Origin: DATBHW01 sp046704085
Lineage (GTDB): Bacteria; Chloroflexota; Ktedonobacteria; Ktedonobacterales; DATBGS01
Assembly: GCA_046704085.1 (NCBI GenBank)
Contig: JBJKSJ010000025.1
Location: 1-12,483 of the forward strand
Direction: 5' to 3'
Length of the DNA: 12,483 bases
The position numbers and the translations under genes were made by a program. Positions within the stretch are counted from its first letter, which is position 1. Each line of letters starts with the position of its first letter. The notes under the pieces are model-generated. The model worked only from the letters and a program-made list of their open reading frames with translations, was not told the origin of the DNA and searched no databases. This document shows, piece by piece, positions 1 through 7,781 of this stretch.

Positions 1-7
1 CCCTGCT

Positions 8-1084
8 TCAGCGCCAGGTTTTGCGCAGGACACGCAGCCAGTTCTCGTGGGTGAGCTTGCGCAGTGCCGCGTCGTCGTAGCCATGCGCGCGCAAGGCGGC
101 AATCAGGTTGGGCAGGCCGGAAACATCGCTCAGTTCTCGCGGAGGCACAATTCCGCCGTCAAAGTCCGATCCGAAGCCGACGCCATCAATGCCCAGATGC
201 TCCACCAGATAATCGAAGTGGCGAACAACGACCTCCAGCGAAGTATCGGGATTCTTGTCGCCGTCCGCGCGCAGATTGGCTGCCTCGAAGATGAGACCGA
301 CCATCCCTTGGGATGCTTTGATCGCCTCCAGTTGCCGGTCAGTGATATTGCGCGTGGAGGGGCAGAGTGCGTGGGCAGCAGCGTGGGTCACGACGAGCGG
401 CGCGTCCGAGAGATGGGCGACATCCCAGAAGCCCTGCTCGTTGAGGTGCGCCAGATCAACCATGATGCCCAGCCGGTTGCAGGCGCGGACTAATTCCTTG
501 CCGGCATCGGTGAGTCCTGGGCCGGTATCAGGAGAATGCGGAAACTTGAAGGGCACGCCATGCCCAAAGATGTTGGGGCGGCTCCAGACCGGGCCGAGCG
601 AACGCAACCCGGCCTGATAGAAGACCTCCAGGGCATCAAGATCAGGGCCAATCGCCTCGGCTCCTTCGATGTGTAGCACGGCAGCCAGCGTGCCGGTCTG
701 AAGGCAGTGCGCGAGTTCATCTGCGCTGCGCATAACCTTGACCTGCCCCTGCGATTCGGCTTCCAGCCGGAACAGGCGCGCGGCCATTGCAATGGTGAAG
801 CGCTGCGCGTGGTTGGGATCGATGGCCGAGAACGGGAGAACTTCATAGCCGCTTTCGCTCACGATCAGCCGGTCTTGCATGGACAGGTTTGGCGCCGGGT
901 CTGGGGTGAAGACGGCAAAGAAGCCGCCGCCAAAGCCGCCGCGCCGGGCGCGGGGCAGGTCAATATGCCCTTTCGCGCTTTCGGTGAAGAAGCCGCGCCC
1001 CTCGCCACGCTTAGCAAGGTGGAGATCAAGCAGCGTGTCGTTGTGTCCATCAAAAATGGGCAGAGTGATGGTTTGGTCTGCCAT
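8..1084 (-). CDS. Peptidase family M19 (membrane/renal dipeptidase-like) zinc hydrolase
   Basis: A 358-residue protein of the dinuclear-zinc M19 dipeptidase family, which hydrolyses dipeptides (some members act on D-residues or beta-lactam-like substrates). The full set of family residues is visible: HxD at H14/D16 (DGHND), bridging Glu E140 (LHIEGAEA), H213 (VDLAHL), H234 (VVTHAAAHAL), R245 (STRN) and D307 (GSDFDG). The E-H-H-R spacings of 73, 21 and 11 residues match those I recall for human DPEP1. No signal peptide is visible, so it is probably cytoplasmic. The ATG at 1084 starts MADQTITLP; an AAAGGA lies 13 nt upstream, a rather long spacing. It follows hpnE by 143 bp that hold a hairpin and a TATACT box, so it may be transcribed separately. 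Nothing ties it to hopanoids except position. The family is confident; the substrate is unknown. Confidence 0.93.
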   Translation of the reverse strand: MADQTITLPIFDGHNDTLLDLHLAKRGEGRGFFTESAKGHIDLPRARRGGFGGGFFAVFTPDPAPNLSMQDRLIVSESGYEVLPFSAIDPNHAQRFTIAMAARLFRLEAESQGQVKVMRSADELAHCLQTGTLAAVLHIEGAEAIGPDLDALEVFYQAGLRSLGPVWSRPNIFGHGVPFKFPHSPDTGPGLTDAGKELVRACNRLGIMVDLAHLNEQGFWDVAHLSDAPLVVTHAAAHALCPSTRNITDRQLEAIKASQGMVGLIFEAANLRADGDKNPDTSLEVVVRHFDYLVEHLGIDGVGFGSDFDGGIVPPRELSDVSGLPNLIAALRAHGYDDAALRKLTHENWLRVLRKTWR

Positions 1085-1143
1085 AGGGCGCTCGCTTTCC
1101 TTTCATGTTTGCCTGTCAGGTAGTTTCGCTGCTGCTCTTCTCT

Positions 1144-1149
1144 AGTATA
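1144..1149 (-). promoter_or_regulatory. Candidate -10 box for the M19 peptidase gene
   Basis: Reading the minus strand, a TATACT hexamer (one mismatch to TATAAT) lies about 60 nt upstream of the peptidase ATG, inside the 143-bp gap after hpnE. No good -35 hexamer is seen 16-18 nt further upstream, so this is only a candidate. If used, transcription would begin near 1137 and give a leader of roughly 50 nt. Confidence 0.3.
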
Positions 1150-1181
1150 CCCAATCCGTTTGAGGAGCGTTGCTGTTGCTG

Positions 1182-1206
1182 GTAGCGCCAGCCACCGTGC
1201 TGGCGC
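1182..1206. repeat. GTAGCG-type hairpin repeat between hpnE and the M19 gene
   Basis: A perfect 8-bp inverted repeat, GCGCCAGC (1185-1192) and GCTGGCGC (1199-1206), encloses a 6-nt loop and is preceded by GT-A to form GTAGCG at 1182-1187. Its complement contains CGCCAGCACGGTGG, which also occurs at 6557-6570 and, with one change, at 6740-6753. It therefore seems to be a solo copy of the repeat family in the hpnA-shc gap. There is no T-run after it on either strand, so it is not a classic terminator, though it may stabilise the 3' end of the hpnE transcript. Confidence 0.7.
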
Positions 1207-1227
1207 GTGCTGCACACGGCGATGGAT

Positions 1228-2634
1228 CTACCGGCGGGCAGATTGGGGCAGACGCTCGCTGTGTCTGGCTGGGACGGTATAGGTGAGGATGGCCTGGGCG
1301 GCGGCATGGCCGCTGCGCAGCGCGCCCTCCATTGTGGCGGGCCAGCCGGTGTTGGTCCAGGCGCCAGCCAGATGCAGGCCGCGCACGGGCGTGCGCGTGG
1401 GCAGGCGATGCGCCAGGGAGCCTGGCTTGGCGGAGAAAGTGGCCTGGCGCTCTTTGATAACCAGCGCGTGTGCGATCTCTGCCTGGCGCATGGTTGGGAA
1501 GACAGCCTCAAGGTCGCGCTGAACCTGCGCGATAATCTGCTCGCGGGATTGACTCAGGTGGCGATGCGCGCCGCTGATCGAGATGGTGAGATATTGTCCT
1601 CCGGCCAGGTCTAGCCCAAAGAGCGCGCCCTTGTCAAAGACCCAATAGGTATCGCTCTGCCCGATGACTGCCGCGAAGGGTTCGCGCAGCACAACGCGAT
1701 CAAGCCAGAGGTTGACGCCGACGATGGGCGATGTGCCCAGCTTCGCGGCATGCGCAAAGAACGGATCATTCCGATAGTCATCGTGGAGCAGACCAGCCAG
1801 GGCATAATGTGGCAGCGCCAGCACGACCTGGCTCGCAGGTAGCAGTTCGCCATCAACCAGCCGCGCGCCGACCACCTGATGATCGCTGATCTCCAGCGCG
1901 GCCACACGGCAACTCAGCCGAATGGAGACGCCGCGTGTCGTGAGATAGCGCGTGGCGGCCTGGCAGACCAGATCGCTCAGGCCAACGGTGGCATAGCCGA
2001 TGCGCCCGCCATCCGCCCGGCGCAGCAGACCCTCCTGAAAGACCATCAGCCCCAGCCCCGCGCTGGCCCGCGAGCAGTCTTCGTTGATCGTTGCCAGCGT
2101 GATCAGGTTCCAAAGGTACGTGATGGATCGCTCCGTTTCGCCCTGCGCGCGCAGCCAATCGGCAAAGCTCATCCTATCGAAAGCGATGCGTCCTCGCTCG
2201 CCCGCGAGTTCAATCGCCACCAGCGTGCGCGCCGCGCGCAGCTTTTCGCGCCAGGAGAGCATAGGCAGACGCAGGAATGATGGGAGCAAATGAAGCGGCG
2301 CGGGCAGCGAAACTCGCGCCGCTTCCAGCGCAGCCAACCCATGCTCGGCGTCGAAGATGGGCACACGCAACCGCGCCTGCATGTGTGTCGAACCCTCGAT
2401 GCCCAGGCGCTGCAAGAAGTGGGTATACGCTGTGCAGCAGCCCAGAAAGACGTGCTGCCCGTTATCCACCGTCAGGCCGGTCTGCTCGTCGCGGAAAGAC
2501 CATGTTTTGCCGCCCAGGAATGGGCGCGCTTCCAGCAGCGTGACCGGCAACCCGGCGTCTGCCAGGTCGCATGCCGCCGCAATTCCTGCCATGCCGCCGC
2601 CGATAACTAGAATGCTGGAGAGAGTCCGAGCCAT
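1228..2634 (-). CDS. hpnE: Hydroxysqualene dehydroxylase HpnE (FAD-dependent)
   Basis: A 468-residue flavin amine-oxidase/phytoene-desaturase-like protein. HpnE reduces hydroxysqualene to squalene, the third step of the HpnCDE route from farnesyl diphosphate. The N-terminus has the dinucleotide-binding fold LVIGGGMAG (residues 9-17), then the FAD ribose acid in LLEARPFLGGKTWS and the typical DNGQHVFLGC. The C-terminus carries the second FAD motif at about 419-448 (LHLAGAWTNTGWPATMEGAL). The length fits the family (about 420-470). The ATG at 2634 lies 28 nt inside the 3' end of hpnD, implying translational coupling; a GAGG sits about 11 nt before it, and no other Met precedes the Rossmann motif. 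The last ~15 residues (basic, Ser/Arg-rich) are probably a nonconserved tail. The family call rests on the neighbouring hpnC/hpnD as well as on motifs; alone it could be read as a carotenoid desaturase. Confidence 0.93.
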   Translation of the reverse strand: MARTLSSILVIGGGMAGIAAACDLADAGLPVTLLEARPFLGGKTWSFRDEQTGLTVDNGQHVFLGCCTAYTHFLQRLGIEGSTHMQARLRVPIFDAEHGLAALEAARVSLPAPLHLLPSFLRLPMLSWREKLRAARTLVAIELAGERGRIAFDRMSFADWLRAQGETERSITYLWNLITLATINEDCSRASAGLGLMVFQEGLLRRADGGRIGYATVGLSDLVCQAATRYLTTRGVSIRLSCRVAALEISDHQVVGARLVDGELLPASQVVLALPHYALAGLLHDDYRNDPFFAHAAKLGTSPIVGVNLWLDRVVLREPFAAVIGQSDTYWVFDKGALFGLDLAGGQYLTISISGAHRHLSQSREQIIAQVQRDLEAVFPTMRQAEIAHALVIKERQATFSAKPGSLAHRLPTRTPVRGLHLAGAWTNTGWPATMEGALRSGHAAAQAILTYTVPARHSERLPQSARR

Positions 2635-3524
2635 GACGCAATCGCCTCACTGGTAAAGCCCCAGAACCAGAGCCAGGCTGTCAACTGTATTTTCTCCAGG
2701 CTGGAGAGGCTGATCCGTTTGCTAAAGACATCGTAGTTCGCTTCTTCGATGCGGTTCAGAATCTCAGAATAGAGACCCTGCAAGACGGCGGTACACATGC
2801 GCGAGCGCGGCGGCAAGAGCGGCAGCAGCCGAACGCCGCTGGCAAAATATTTGCGGGCGCGCCGCGCCTGATAGCGCATCAGGGAGCGGAACTGGTCGGT
2901 CATCCGGCCCTCTAGAATATCATCCTCGCGCACCCCAAAGTCGCGCAGTTCCTGCTGCGGCAGATAGATGCGCCCGCGCCCGGCGTCTTCTTTGAGGTCG
3001 CGCAGAATATTGGTCAATTGGAGCGCTAGCCCCAGATCGGCGGCAAATGTCCTTGCCTGCGGCTGCTTATAGCCAAAAATTTCAATACAAATCAATCCGA
3101 TCACCGAGGCGGCGCGATAGCAATAGCTGCGCAACTGCTCGAACGTGCGATAGCGCGTAACCTGCATATCCATCGCCATCCCCGCCAGGAGTTCCTCAAA
3201 GTAGGCGGCGGGGATCTGATAGCGTATGGCGGCATCATGGAGCGCGATTGTCACCGGATCAGCCGGAATGCCCGCGTAGCACTGGCGAAGCCGTATATTT
3301 GCTTCCTCAAGTGCCCGCAATTGCTCTGCTGGCGTGCCCTGGCTATCTACAGCATCGTCGCACTGCCGACTGAACGCATAAGCGGCGTAGATGGCGTGCC
3401 GCTTGGGTTCGGGCAGCGAGATGAAGCCGTAGTAGAAGTTTTTGGCCTCGCGTTTGGTAATTTGCTGACAGACTTGATAGGCTGCATAGACATCGGGCGT
3501 GGCCCAGCATTCAACCGCTGACAT
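2607..3524 (-). CDS. hpnD: Presqualene diphosphate synthase HpnD
   Basis: A 305-residue all-helical trans-isoprenyl (squalene/phytoene synthase) family protein. HpnD couples two farnesyl diphosphates into presqualene diphosphate. Both Mg-binding acidic motifs are present: DDAVD at residues 56-60 (SRQCDDAVD) and the second in NILRDLKED with D176 and D180, followed by GRGRIYLPQ. The substrate-binding stretch YRAASVIGL (about 136-144) is typical of HpnD/phytoene synthases. The start at 3524 is supported by AAGGAG five nt upstream, located within the end of hpnC (14-nt overlap). Its 3' end overlaps hpnE by 28 nt. With HpnC immediately upstream and HpnE downstream, the squalene role is preferred over phytoene synthesis; no carotenoid gene is seen. 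Confidence 0.94.
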   Translation of the reverse strand: MSAVECWATPDVYAAYQVCQQITKREAKNFYYGFISLPEPKRHAIYAAYAFSRQCDDAVDSQGTPAEQLRALEEANIRLRQCYAGIPADPVTIALHDAAIRYQIPAAYFEELLAGMAMDMQVTRYRTFEQLRSYCYRAASVIGLICIEIFGYKQPQARTFAADLGLALQLTNILRDLKEDAGRGRIYLPQQELRDFGVREDDILEGRMTDQFRSLMRYQARRARKYFASGVRLLPLLPPRSRMCTAVLQGLYSEILNRIEEANYDVFSKRISLSSLEKIQLTAWLWFWGFTSEAIASWLGLSPAF

Positions 3525-4422
3525 GATGGCTCCTTGACTGCTTTTTGGTGGCGCCTGGCATAGGCAGCGCCACGCGCGCCATGAGCCAGAACTTGCGGCG
3601 GCTGCTCAACGCTGGCCGCCCGGAAAACACGTCGTAGCCTCGCCGCTCGATGGCGGCCAGCACTTCCAGCCCGCCGAAGGCAAACAGGGCTACCGCCCGG
3701 CGCGGCAGCCCGCCCAGCCGCTCCAGCAGTGGCATACCTGCATAGAACAGGCGGCGCGCTCGCGTGCCCTCAAACGCCATCAGCGCGCGAAAGGCAGGCG
3801 TGACCTCGCCTCGCGCTAATTCCTCCTCGTTATAGCCAAAGCGCGCCAGGTCTTCCAATGGCAGGTATATCCGGTTGCGCTCGTGATAGTCCCGCGCCAC
3901 GTCCTGCCAGAAGTTGGTCAATTGCAGGGCGGTGCAGATGGCGTCGGAGCGGCGCTGACGCTCGGCGTCTCGATAGCCATAAAGCATCAGCACCAGCCGC
4001 CCGACAGGATTGGCCGAATGCTCGCAATAGCGCCGCAGGTCGGCATACGTAGGATAGCGATTGGCGCGCTGGTCCATGCGGTTAGCTTCGATCAGGCGCA
4101 GGAACGGCTCATCGGGCAGGTCGAAGCGCCAGATAGTTTCGCGCAGCGCGATGAGATAGTGATGCTCTGGCTGCCCGCCCGGCGCGAAGCAGCGGCGCAG
4201 GTCGGTTTCCCAGGCGTCCAGCAGCGCCAGCCGCTCGTTGGGGGTAGTCGCGCCCTCGTCGCCTAGATCGTCGGTATGGCGGCAAAAGGCATAGATGCTG
4301 CTGAAATGGGGGCGCAGCGCGCGCGGCAGGAACCACGACAGCACACTGAAGTTTTCATAGTGCGTGGTTGCCAGCCGCGTGCAGTCGGCAAAAGCCTGAT
4401 CGATTGAAATGGTTGCCGCCAT
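3511..4422 (-). CDS. hpnC: Hydroxysqualene synthase HpnC (squalene synthase family)
   Basis: A 303-residue squalene/phytoene synthase family protein that converts presqualene diphosphate, made by HpnD, into hydroxysqualene. The first acidic motif is DDLGD at residues 51-55 (YAFCRHTDDLGDE), the form characteristic of HpnC; the second is NFWQDVARDYHERNRIYLP starting at about residue 170 (D174, D178). EHSANPVGRLVL (about 134-145) is the matching HpnC-type diphosphate-binding segment. The gene begins one nucleotide after the shc stop (TGA-T-ATG), with a GGAG about 10 nt before the start inside shc, and overlaps hpnD by 14 nt. This tight packing argues for stoichiometric, coupled translation. The 20-residue C-terminal tail (ATKKQSRSHHVSG end) is basic and probably disordered. 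Confidence 0.94.
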   Translation of the reverse strand: MAATISIDQAFADCTRLATTHYENFSVLSWFLPRALRPHFSSIYAFCRHTDDLGDEGATTPNERLALLDAWETDLRRCFAPGGQPEHHYLIALRETIWRFDLPDEPFLRLIEANRMDQRANRYPTYADLRRYCEHSANPVGRLVLMLYGYRDAERQRRSDAICTALQLTNFWQDVARDYHERNRIYLPLEDLARFGYNEEELARGEVTPAFRALMAFEGTRARRLFYAGMPLLERLGGLPRRAVALFAFGGLEVLAAIERRGYDVFSGRPALSSRRKFWLMARVALPMPGATKKQSRSHHVSG

Positions 4423-4423
4423 A

Positions 4424-6487
4424 TCAGTGCTGCTCCAGGTAGCGCCCCAGCGCCATCAGTGGGAAATAGATGCGGTACATGTGGTAGTTGATCATAAAGG
4501 CGCGCGGGAAGCCGGTGCCGGTGAAATACGGCTCTTCCCAGGTTCCGTCTTCCGCCTGATGCTCCAGCAGGTAGGCGATGCCGCGCTCAATCGCCGCGTC
4601 GATGCGCGCGTCCGCCGCGTCGGCGCGGCGGACGGCCAGCAGCCCCAACAGCGCCCAGGCGGTTTGCGAGGCGGTCGCTGCGCCCGTGCCGCGCAGCTTG
4701 GGGTCGTCGTAGGAGGCGCAGGTCTCGCCCCAGCCGCCATCGGCCTGCTGAACCTTGAGTAGCCAGCGGGCAGCGCGCTGGATATAGTCCTGACGCATAT
4801 CCTCGCCCAGTGCGCGCAAGGCAGGCAGCACCGCGCCGACGCCATAGATGAAATTGACGCCCCAGCGGCCCCACCAGGAGCCATCGGCATATTGCGCGCG
4901 CTTGAGATAGCGCAGCGCCGCCGCGATCTGCGGATGCTCCCTGGGCAGCCCCAGCGCGCCAAACCATTCGAGGATGTGGGCGGTGACATCTTCGCTGGGC
5001 GGGTCAAGCACCTCGCCAAAGTCGCAGAAGGGAATCTGAGTGATGGCCCAGCGGGTGTTGTCCACATCGAACGCGGCAAAGCCGCCGTTCTTGCTCTGCA
5101 TGCTGAGCAGCCACTCTGTGCCGCGAACCAGGGCAATCTCCTGCCGCTTCTGTTCCTCTGGCGGGAACTTGATGCGTCGCAGGGCCAGCAGCACTTCGGA
5201 GGCATCGTCGGTGTCGGGATAGAGATCGTTCTGGAACTCGAAAGCCCAGCCGCCGGGGCGGCCTGGCTGGCGACTAAAGTCGCGCCTAAGGGCCTTCGGC
5301 CACCAAACCCGCCTGCGCGGGTTCTCCCCGGCCCCTTCTGGCGAACGTCGCCAGCCCTTCTGTTTTATCTGCCAGTCGCCGCCGCTGAAGATTTGTTCGT
5401 CCATCAGCCAGCGCCCGGCCTGCACCAGAGTGAGATGGTCGGGCGGCAGGCCCGAATCGAGCAGCGCCGTTGCGGCCAGGCAGGTATCCCAGACTGGGGA
5501 CATGCAGGATTGTGTGCGAAACGTCCGCTCGTCTTCGATGGCGAAATCCTCAAAGCCGCGCAATCCCTTGGCGATTATCGGGTCTGTCGCCGAATGTCCC
5601 AACACATGCAGCGCCAGCAGGGAATAGACCCAGGGCGGCTGAATCCCGCCCCAGCTTCCATCGGCCTCCTGGTGGGCGATAATCCAGCGTTCGCAGGCGC
5701 GTTTAGCCGCTGCCCGCAGCGGTTTCCATCGCCCCAGCTCCAGACGGCGCAGGGCTTTATCAGCGCCCAGGAAGAAGCGCCGCCAACTGAAAAGCGGCGC
5801 TGGCCCACGATTGGGCAGACTCCAATCCAGGCGATCTTCTGCTCGGCAGTAAAGTTCACTGACTTCAGCGATAGATGAGACCCGACGAACCGGGCGCTCG
5901 GTGAGCAGGATCAGGATAGGGACAATCGTGCCGCGTGCCCAGCAAGCAAAGTCGTAGATGTTGAAGGGAAACCAGGAGGGCAGGAAGATCAGTTCCGGCG
6001 GCATGACGGGCAGGCCGCGCCAGTCATATTGCCCTAGCAGCGCCAGCCAGATTTTCGTGAAGATGCGCGCTTTGGGCACGCCGCCTTTGGCGAGAATGAA
6101 CTCGCGCGCCTGCTGCATGAAGGGCGCGTCGGGTGAAACTCCGGCCATCTTCAGGGCAAAATACGCCTCAATGGTGGTGCTGAGGTCGCCGGGCGCATCG
6201 TAATAGATGCCCCAGGTGCCATCTGCGCGCTGATGGTCACGCAGATACGCGGCGATCTTCGTCCAGCGTTCCGGGTCGCCGACGCCCAGGAAGTGGGTAA
6301 GGAACAGATATTCCGCCGTGATAGTGACGTTGGATTCAAGCTCGCCCCACCACCAGCCCTCCGGCGATTGGGAGCCTATCAGATACGCTTGTGTTCGCGC
6401 AATCGCGGCTCTAATAGCCTCCTGCCCATCGGCCTGCGGCTTTCCCTGAGACTGAACCTTGACCTGTTCCTGCTGCTCAAGCGCCAT
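4424..6487 (-). CDS. shc: Squalene-hopene cyclase, with an in-frame insert
   Basis: A 687-residue class II triterpene cyclase that folds squalene into hopene/hopanol at the membrane surface. Catalytic DTDD is at residues 425-428 (NDLYPDTDDASEV). QW-type repeats include RADGTWG (88-93), EADGSWGG (274-281), YADGSWWGRWG, QADGGWGE and AEDGTW, and the C-terminus has the conserved GTGFPRAF...YHMYRIYFPLMALGRY. I place the start at the ATG at 6487 (MALEQQEQ) because GAGGGGG lies six nt upstream; the frame stays open to 6913, but that extension runs into hpnA and repeat DNA and resembles no cyclase. The usual length is about 630-660. Here residues ~377-407 (KGWRR to DFSRQ) interrupt the normally short link between GDWQIKQ and PGRPGGWAFEF. 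The reading frame is intact and all motifs remain, so the enzyme may still work. The stop abuts hpnC. Confidence 0.95.
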   Translation of the reverse strand: MALEQQEQVKVQSQGKPQADGQEAIRAAIARTQAYLIGSQSPEGWWWGELESNVTITAEYLFLTHFLGVGDPERWTKIAAYLRDHQRADGTWGIYYDAPGDLSTTIEAYFALKMAGVSPDAPFMQQAREFILAKGGVPKARIFTKIWLALLGQYDWRGLPVMPPELIFLPSWFPFNIYDFACWARGTIVPILILLTERPVRRVSSIAEVSELYCRAEDRLDWSLPNRGPAPLFSWRRFFLGADKALRRLELGRWKPLRAAAKRACERWIIAHQEADGSWGGIQPPWVYSLLALHVLGHSATDPIIAKGLRGFEDFAIEDERTFRTQSCMSPVWDTCLAATALLDSGLPPDHLTLVQAGRWLMDEQIFSGGDWQIKQKGWRRSPEGAGENPRRRVWWPKALRRDFSRQPGRPGGWAFEFQNDLYPDTDDASEVLLALRRIKFPPEEQKRQEIALVRGTEWLLSMQSKNGGFAAFDVDNTRWAITQIPFCDFGEVLDPPSEDVTAHILEWFGALGLPREHPQIAAALRYLKRAQYADGSWWGRWGVNFIYGVGAVLPALRALGEDMRQDYIQRAARWLLKVQQADGGWGETCASYDDPKLRGTGAATASQTAWALLGLLAVRRADAADARIDAAIERGIAYLLEHQAEDGTWEEPYFTGTGFPRAFMINYHMYRIYFPLMALGRYLEQH
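5265..5359. mobile_element. MITE/REP-like palindromic element inserted in frame in shc
   Basis: A segment of about 93 nt that codes for the extra SHC residues ~377-407. It is bounded by perfect 10-bp inverted repeats, GGCTGGCGAC (5265-5274) and GTCGCCAGCC (5347-5356). Inside are four separate hairpins: GCGACT-AA-AGTCGC (5270-5283), GGCC-TTC-GGCC (5291-5301), AACCCGC-CTGC-GCGGGTT (5306-5323) and CTGGCGA-ACG-TCGCCAG (5338-5354). On the coding strand the triplet CAG occurs at both edges of the insert, a possible short target duplication. Such dense palindromy is unlike the flanking coding DNA and typical of non-autonomous palindromic repeats. The encoded peptide is rich in Arg, Trp and Pro. No second full copy was found in this window, so its mobility is inferred. 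Confidence 0.6.
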
Positions 6488-6493
6488 GTATTT

Positions 6494-6500
6494 CCCCCTC
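6494..6500 (-). promoter_or_regulatory. Ribosome-binding site deciding the shc start
   Basis: On the minus strand GAGGGGG ends six nt before the ATG at 6487. This strong purine run fixes MALEQQEQ as the start and argues against both the ATG at 6502, which overlaps it, and the far upstream Met at 6913. Confidence 0.7.
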
Positions 6501-6554
6501 ATGGTAGTAAGCTGGCGATTAACAGATTTGCTCGCATGCCGCGGTAGGACGCTG

Positions 6555-6761
6555 TTCGCCAGCACGGTGGGCCTCAGTGCGTAGCGCCGCCGTCTCTGGC
6601 GGCGAATCGTCGGCCTGCCGGAACGTAGCGCCGAGGGCGAACGTGCGCGTGGGCGCCAGACCCCGCCCCTGCCGACACGGAGGCCGACGCTACAAAGGAC
6701 GCCCGCGTGTAGCGACGCCGTCTCTGGCGGCGAGTGATTCGCCAGCACGGCGGAGCTGGCG
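6555..6761. repeat. Cluster of REP-like repeats in the 292-bp hpnA-shc gap
   Basis: The gap 6488-6779 has no gene but carries two repeat modules. Module A occurs at 6581-6605 and 6709-6733: GTAGCG, one variable base, then CGCCGTCTCTGGCGGCGA, 24 of 25 positions identical; copy one forms a 7-bp stem CGCCGCC/GGCGGCG around GTCTCT. Degenerate or inverted A units are GTAGCGCCG at 6625-6633 and CGACGCTAC at 6685-6693. Module B is TTCGCCAGCACGG at 6555-6567 and 6738-6750; the second copy continues into GCTGGCG and makes a 7-bp hairpin (6740-6761). B plus A occurs first in the order B-A and then A-B, so the block is roughly mirror-ordered. A related solo copy lies at 1182-1206. These are probably transcribed and folded in the operon mRNA between hpnA and shc. 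Confidence 0.75.
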
Positions 6762-6779
6762 GTACACAAGGACGTGGCC

Positions 6780-7781
6780 TCAGACATAGCCATTGGCTTG
6801 AAACCAGGCAATGGCCCGCGAAAGCGCGTCTTCGACAGGTGTCTGCGGCAGACCCAGTTCGCGCACTGCCTTGCTGGCGTCGAAATACATACAGCGCGCC
6901 GACATGCGCACACCGTTGAGCGGAATGCCTGGCGAGCGGCGCATCAGGCGGCCCTCAACGAATTCATCGGCGTAAGCAGCGGCATAGGCCAACCAGCGCG
7001 GCGCTTTGTAGCGCGGCTCTGCGCGTCTGGTGAGCTTTGCCAGGATGCTCAGCATCTCTTGCAATGAGAGGTTGCGATTGCCCAGGATATAGCGTTCGCC
7101 GATGCGTCCTTGCTCCATTGCCAGCACATGCCCTCTGGCGCAATCTTCAACGGCGATGAGGTTTAGCCCGGTATTGACATAGGCAGGGATGCGCCCACGC
7201 AGGAAGTCAACAATGATGCGCCCGGTTGGGGTCGGCTTGACATCGCCTGGCCCAACCGGCGTCGAAGGGTTGACCACCACCAGGGGCAGCCCGTCATGCA
7301 CCAGGTTGAGCGCCTCGCGCTCGGCGAGATATTTCGAATGTTTATAGGCGCCCGCCAGATGATGCTTATCGACTGGCGTCTCCTCAGTGCCCGGCGTGCC
7401 ATCGGGTGGGATGCCACAGGCAGCGACGCTGCTGGTATACATGACGCGGCGCATGCCCTGGCGCAGCGCCTCCACGAACAGATTGCGTGTGCCAATCAGA
7501 TTGGTGGCGTAGAGTGTCTTTGCATCGGGCGCCCAGAGCCGGTAGTCTGCGGCGACGTGCGCCAGCGCCTCGCAGCCTGCCAGCGCCTCGCGCAGGCTCT
7601 CCGGCTCGCGCAGGTCGCCGAAACAGACCTCGTAGCGCGCATCAAGCAGATTGCGGCGTATCGCCGTTGCGCCAGACACAGGTCGTACCAGCACACGCAC
7701 AGCGTAACCGTTCGCCAGGAATTGCCGGGCGACGTGTGAGCCAATAAATCCGGTTGCGCCAGTCACCAGCACGCGTGTCAT
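6780..7781 (-). CDS. hpnA: Hopanoid-associated NAD-dependent sugar epimerase HpnA
   Basis: A 333-residue extended short-chain dehydrogenase/reductase. The NAD(P)-binding motif GATGFIG is at residues 8-14, the catalytic Ser is in YTSSVA (115-120) and the YxxxK pair is Y146/K150 (AYKHSK). VVVNPSTPVGPGDVKPTPTG is the characteristic HpnA-type substrate-loop sequence. The family is recurrent in hopanoid clusters; its substrate is not firmly known, and a role in modifying the ribose- or sugar-derived side chain is inferred from its company. Its ATG overlaps the hpnG stop as ATGA (4 nt), with AAGGA about 10 nt upstream, so it is translationally coupled to hpnG. The length is normal and no lesions are visible. 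A repeat-filled 292-bp gap follows. Confidence 0.92.
   Translation of the reverse strand: MTRVLVTGATGFIGSHVARQFLANGYAVRVLVRPVSGATAIRRNLLDARYEVCFGDLREPESLREALAGCEALAHVAADYRLWAPDAKTLYATNLIGTRNLFVEALRQGMRRVMYTSSVAACGIPPDGTPGTEETPVDKHHLAGAYKHSKYLAEREALNLVHDGLPLVVVNPSTPVGPGDVKPTPTGRIIVDFLRGRIPAYVNTGLNLIAVEDCARGHVLAMEQGRIGERYILGNRNLSLQEMLSILAKLTRRAEPRYKAPRWLAYAAAYADEFVEGRLMRRSPGIPLNGVRMSARCMYFDASKAVRELGLPQTPVEDALSRAIAWFQANGYV

Noticed and set aside
4892..5878. 328-codon open frame on the plus strand
   Set aside because: It is antisense to the shc gene, has no recognisable motif, and its length is explained by high GC content.
6488..6913. 142-codon N-terminal extension of the squalene-hopene cyclase frame, starting at 6913
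   Set aside because: It overlaps the hpnA coding end, runs through repeat DNA, is Arg/Ser-rich without cyclase similarity, and a strong ribosome site marks the ATG at 6487.
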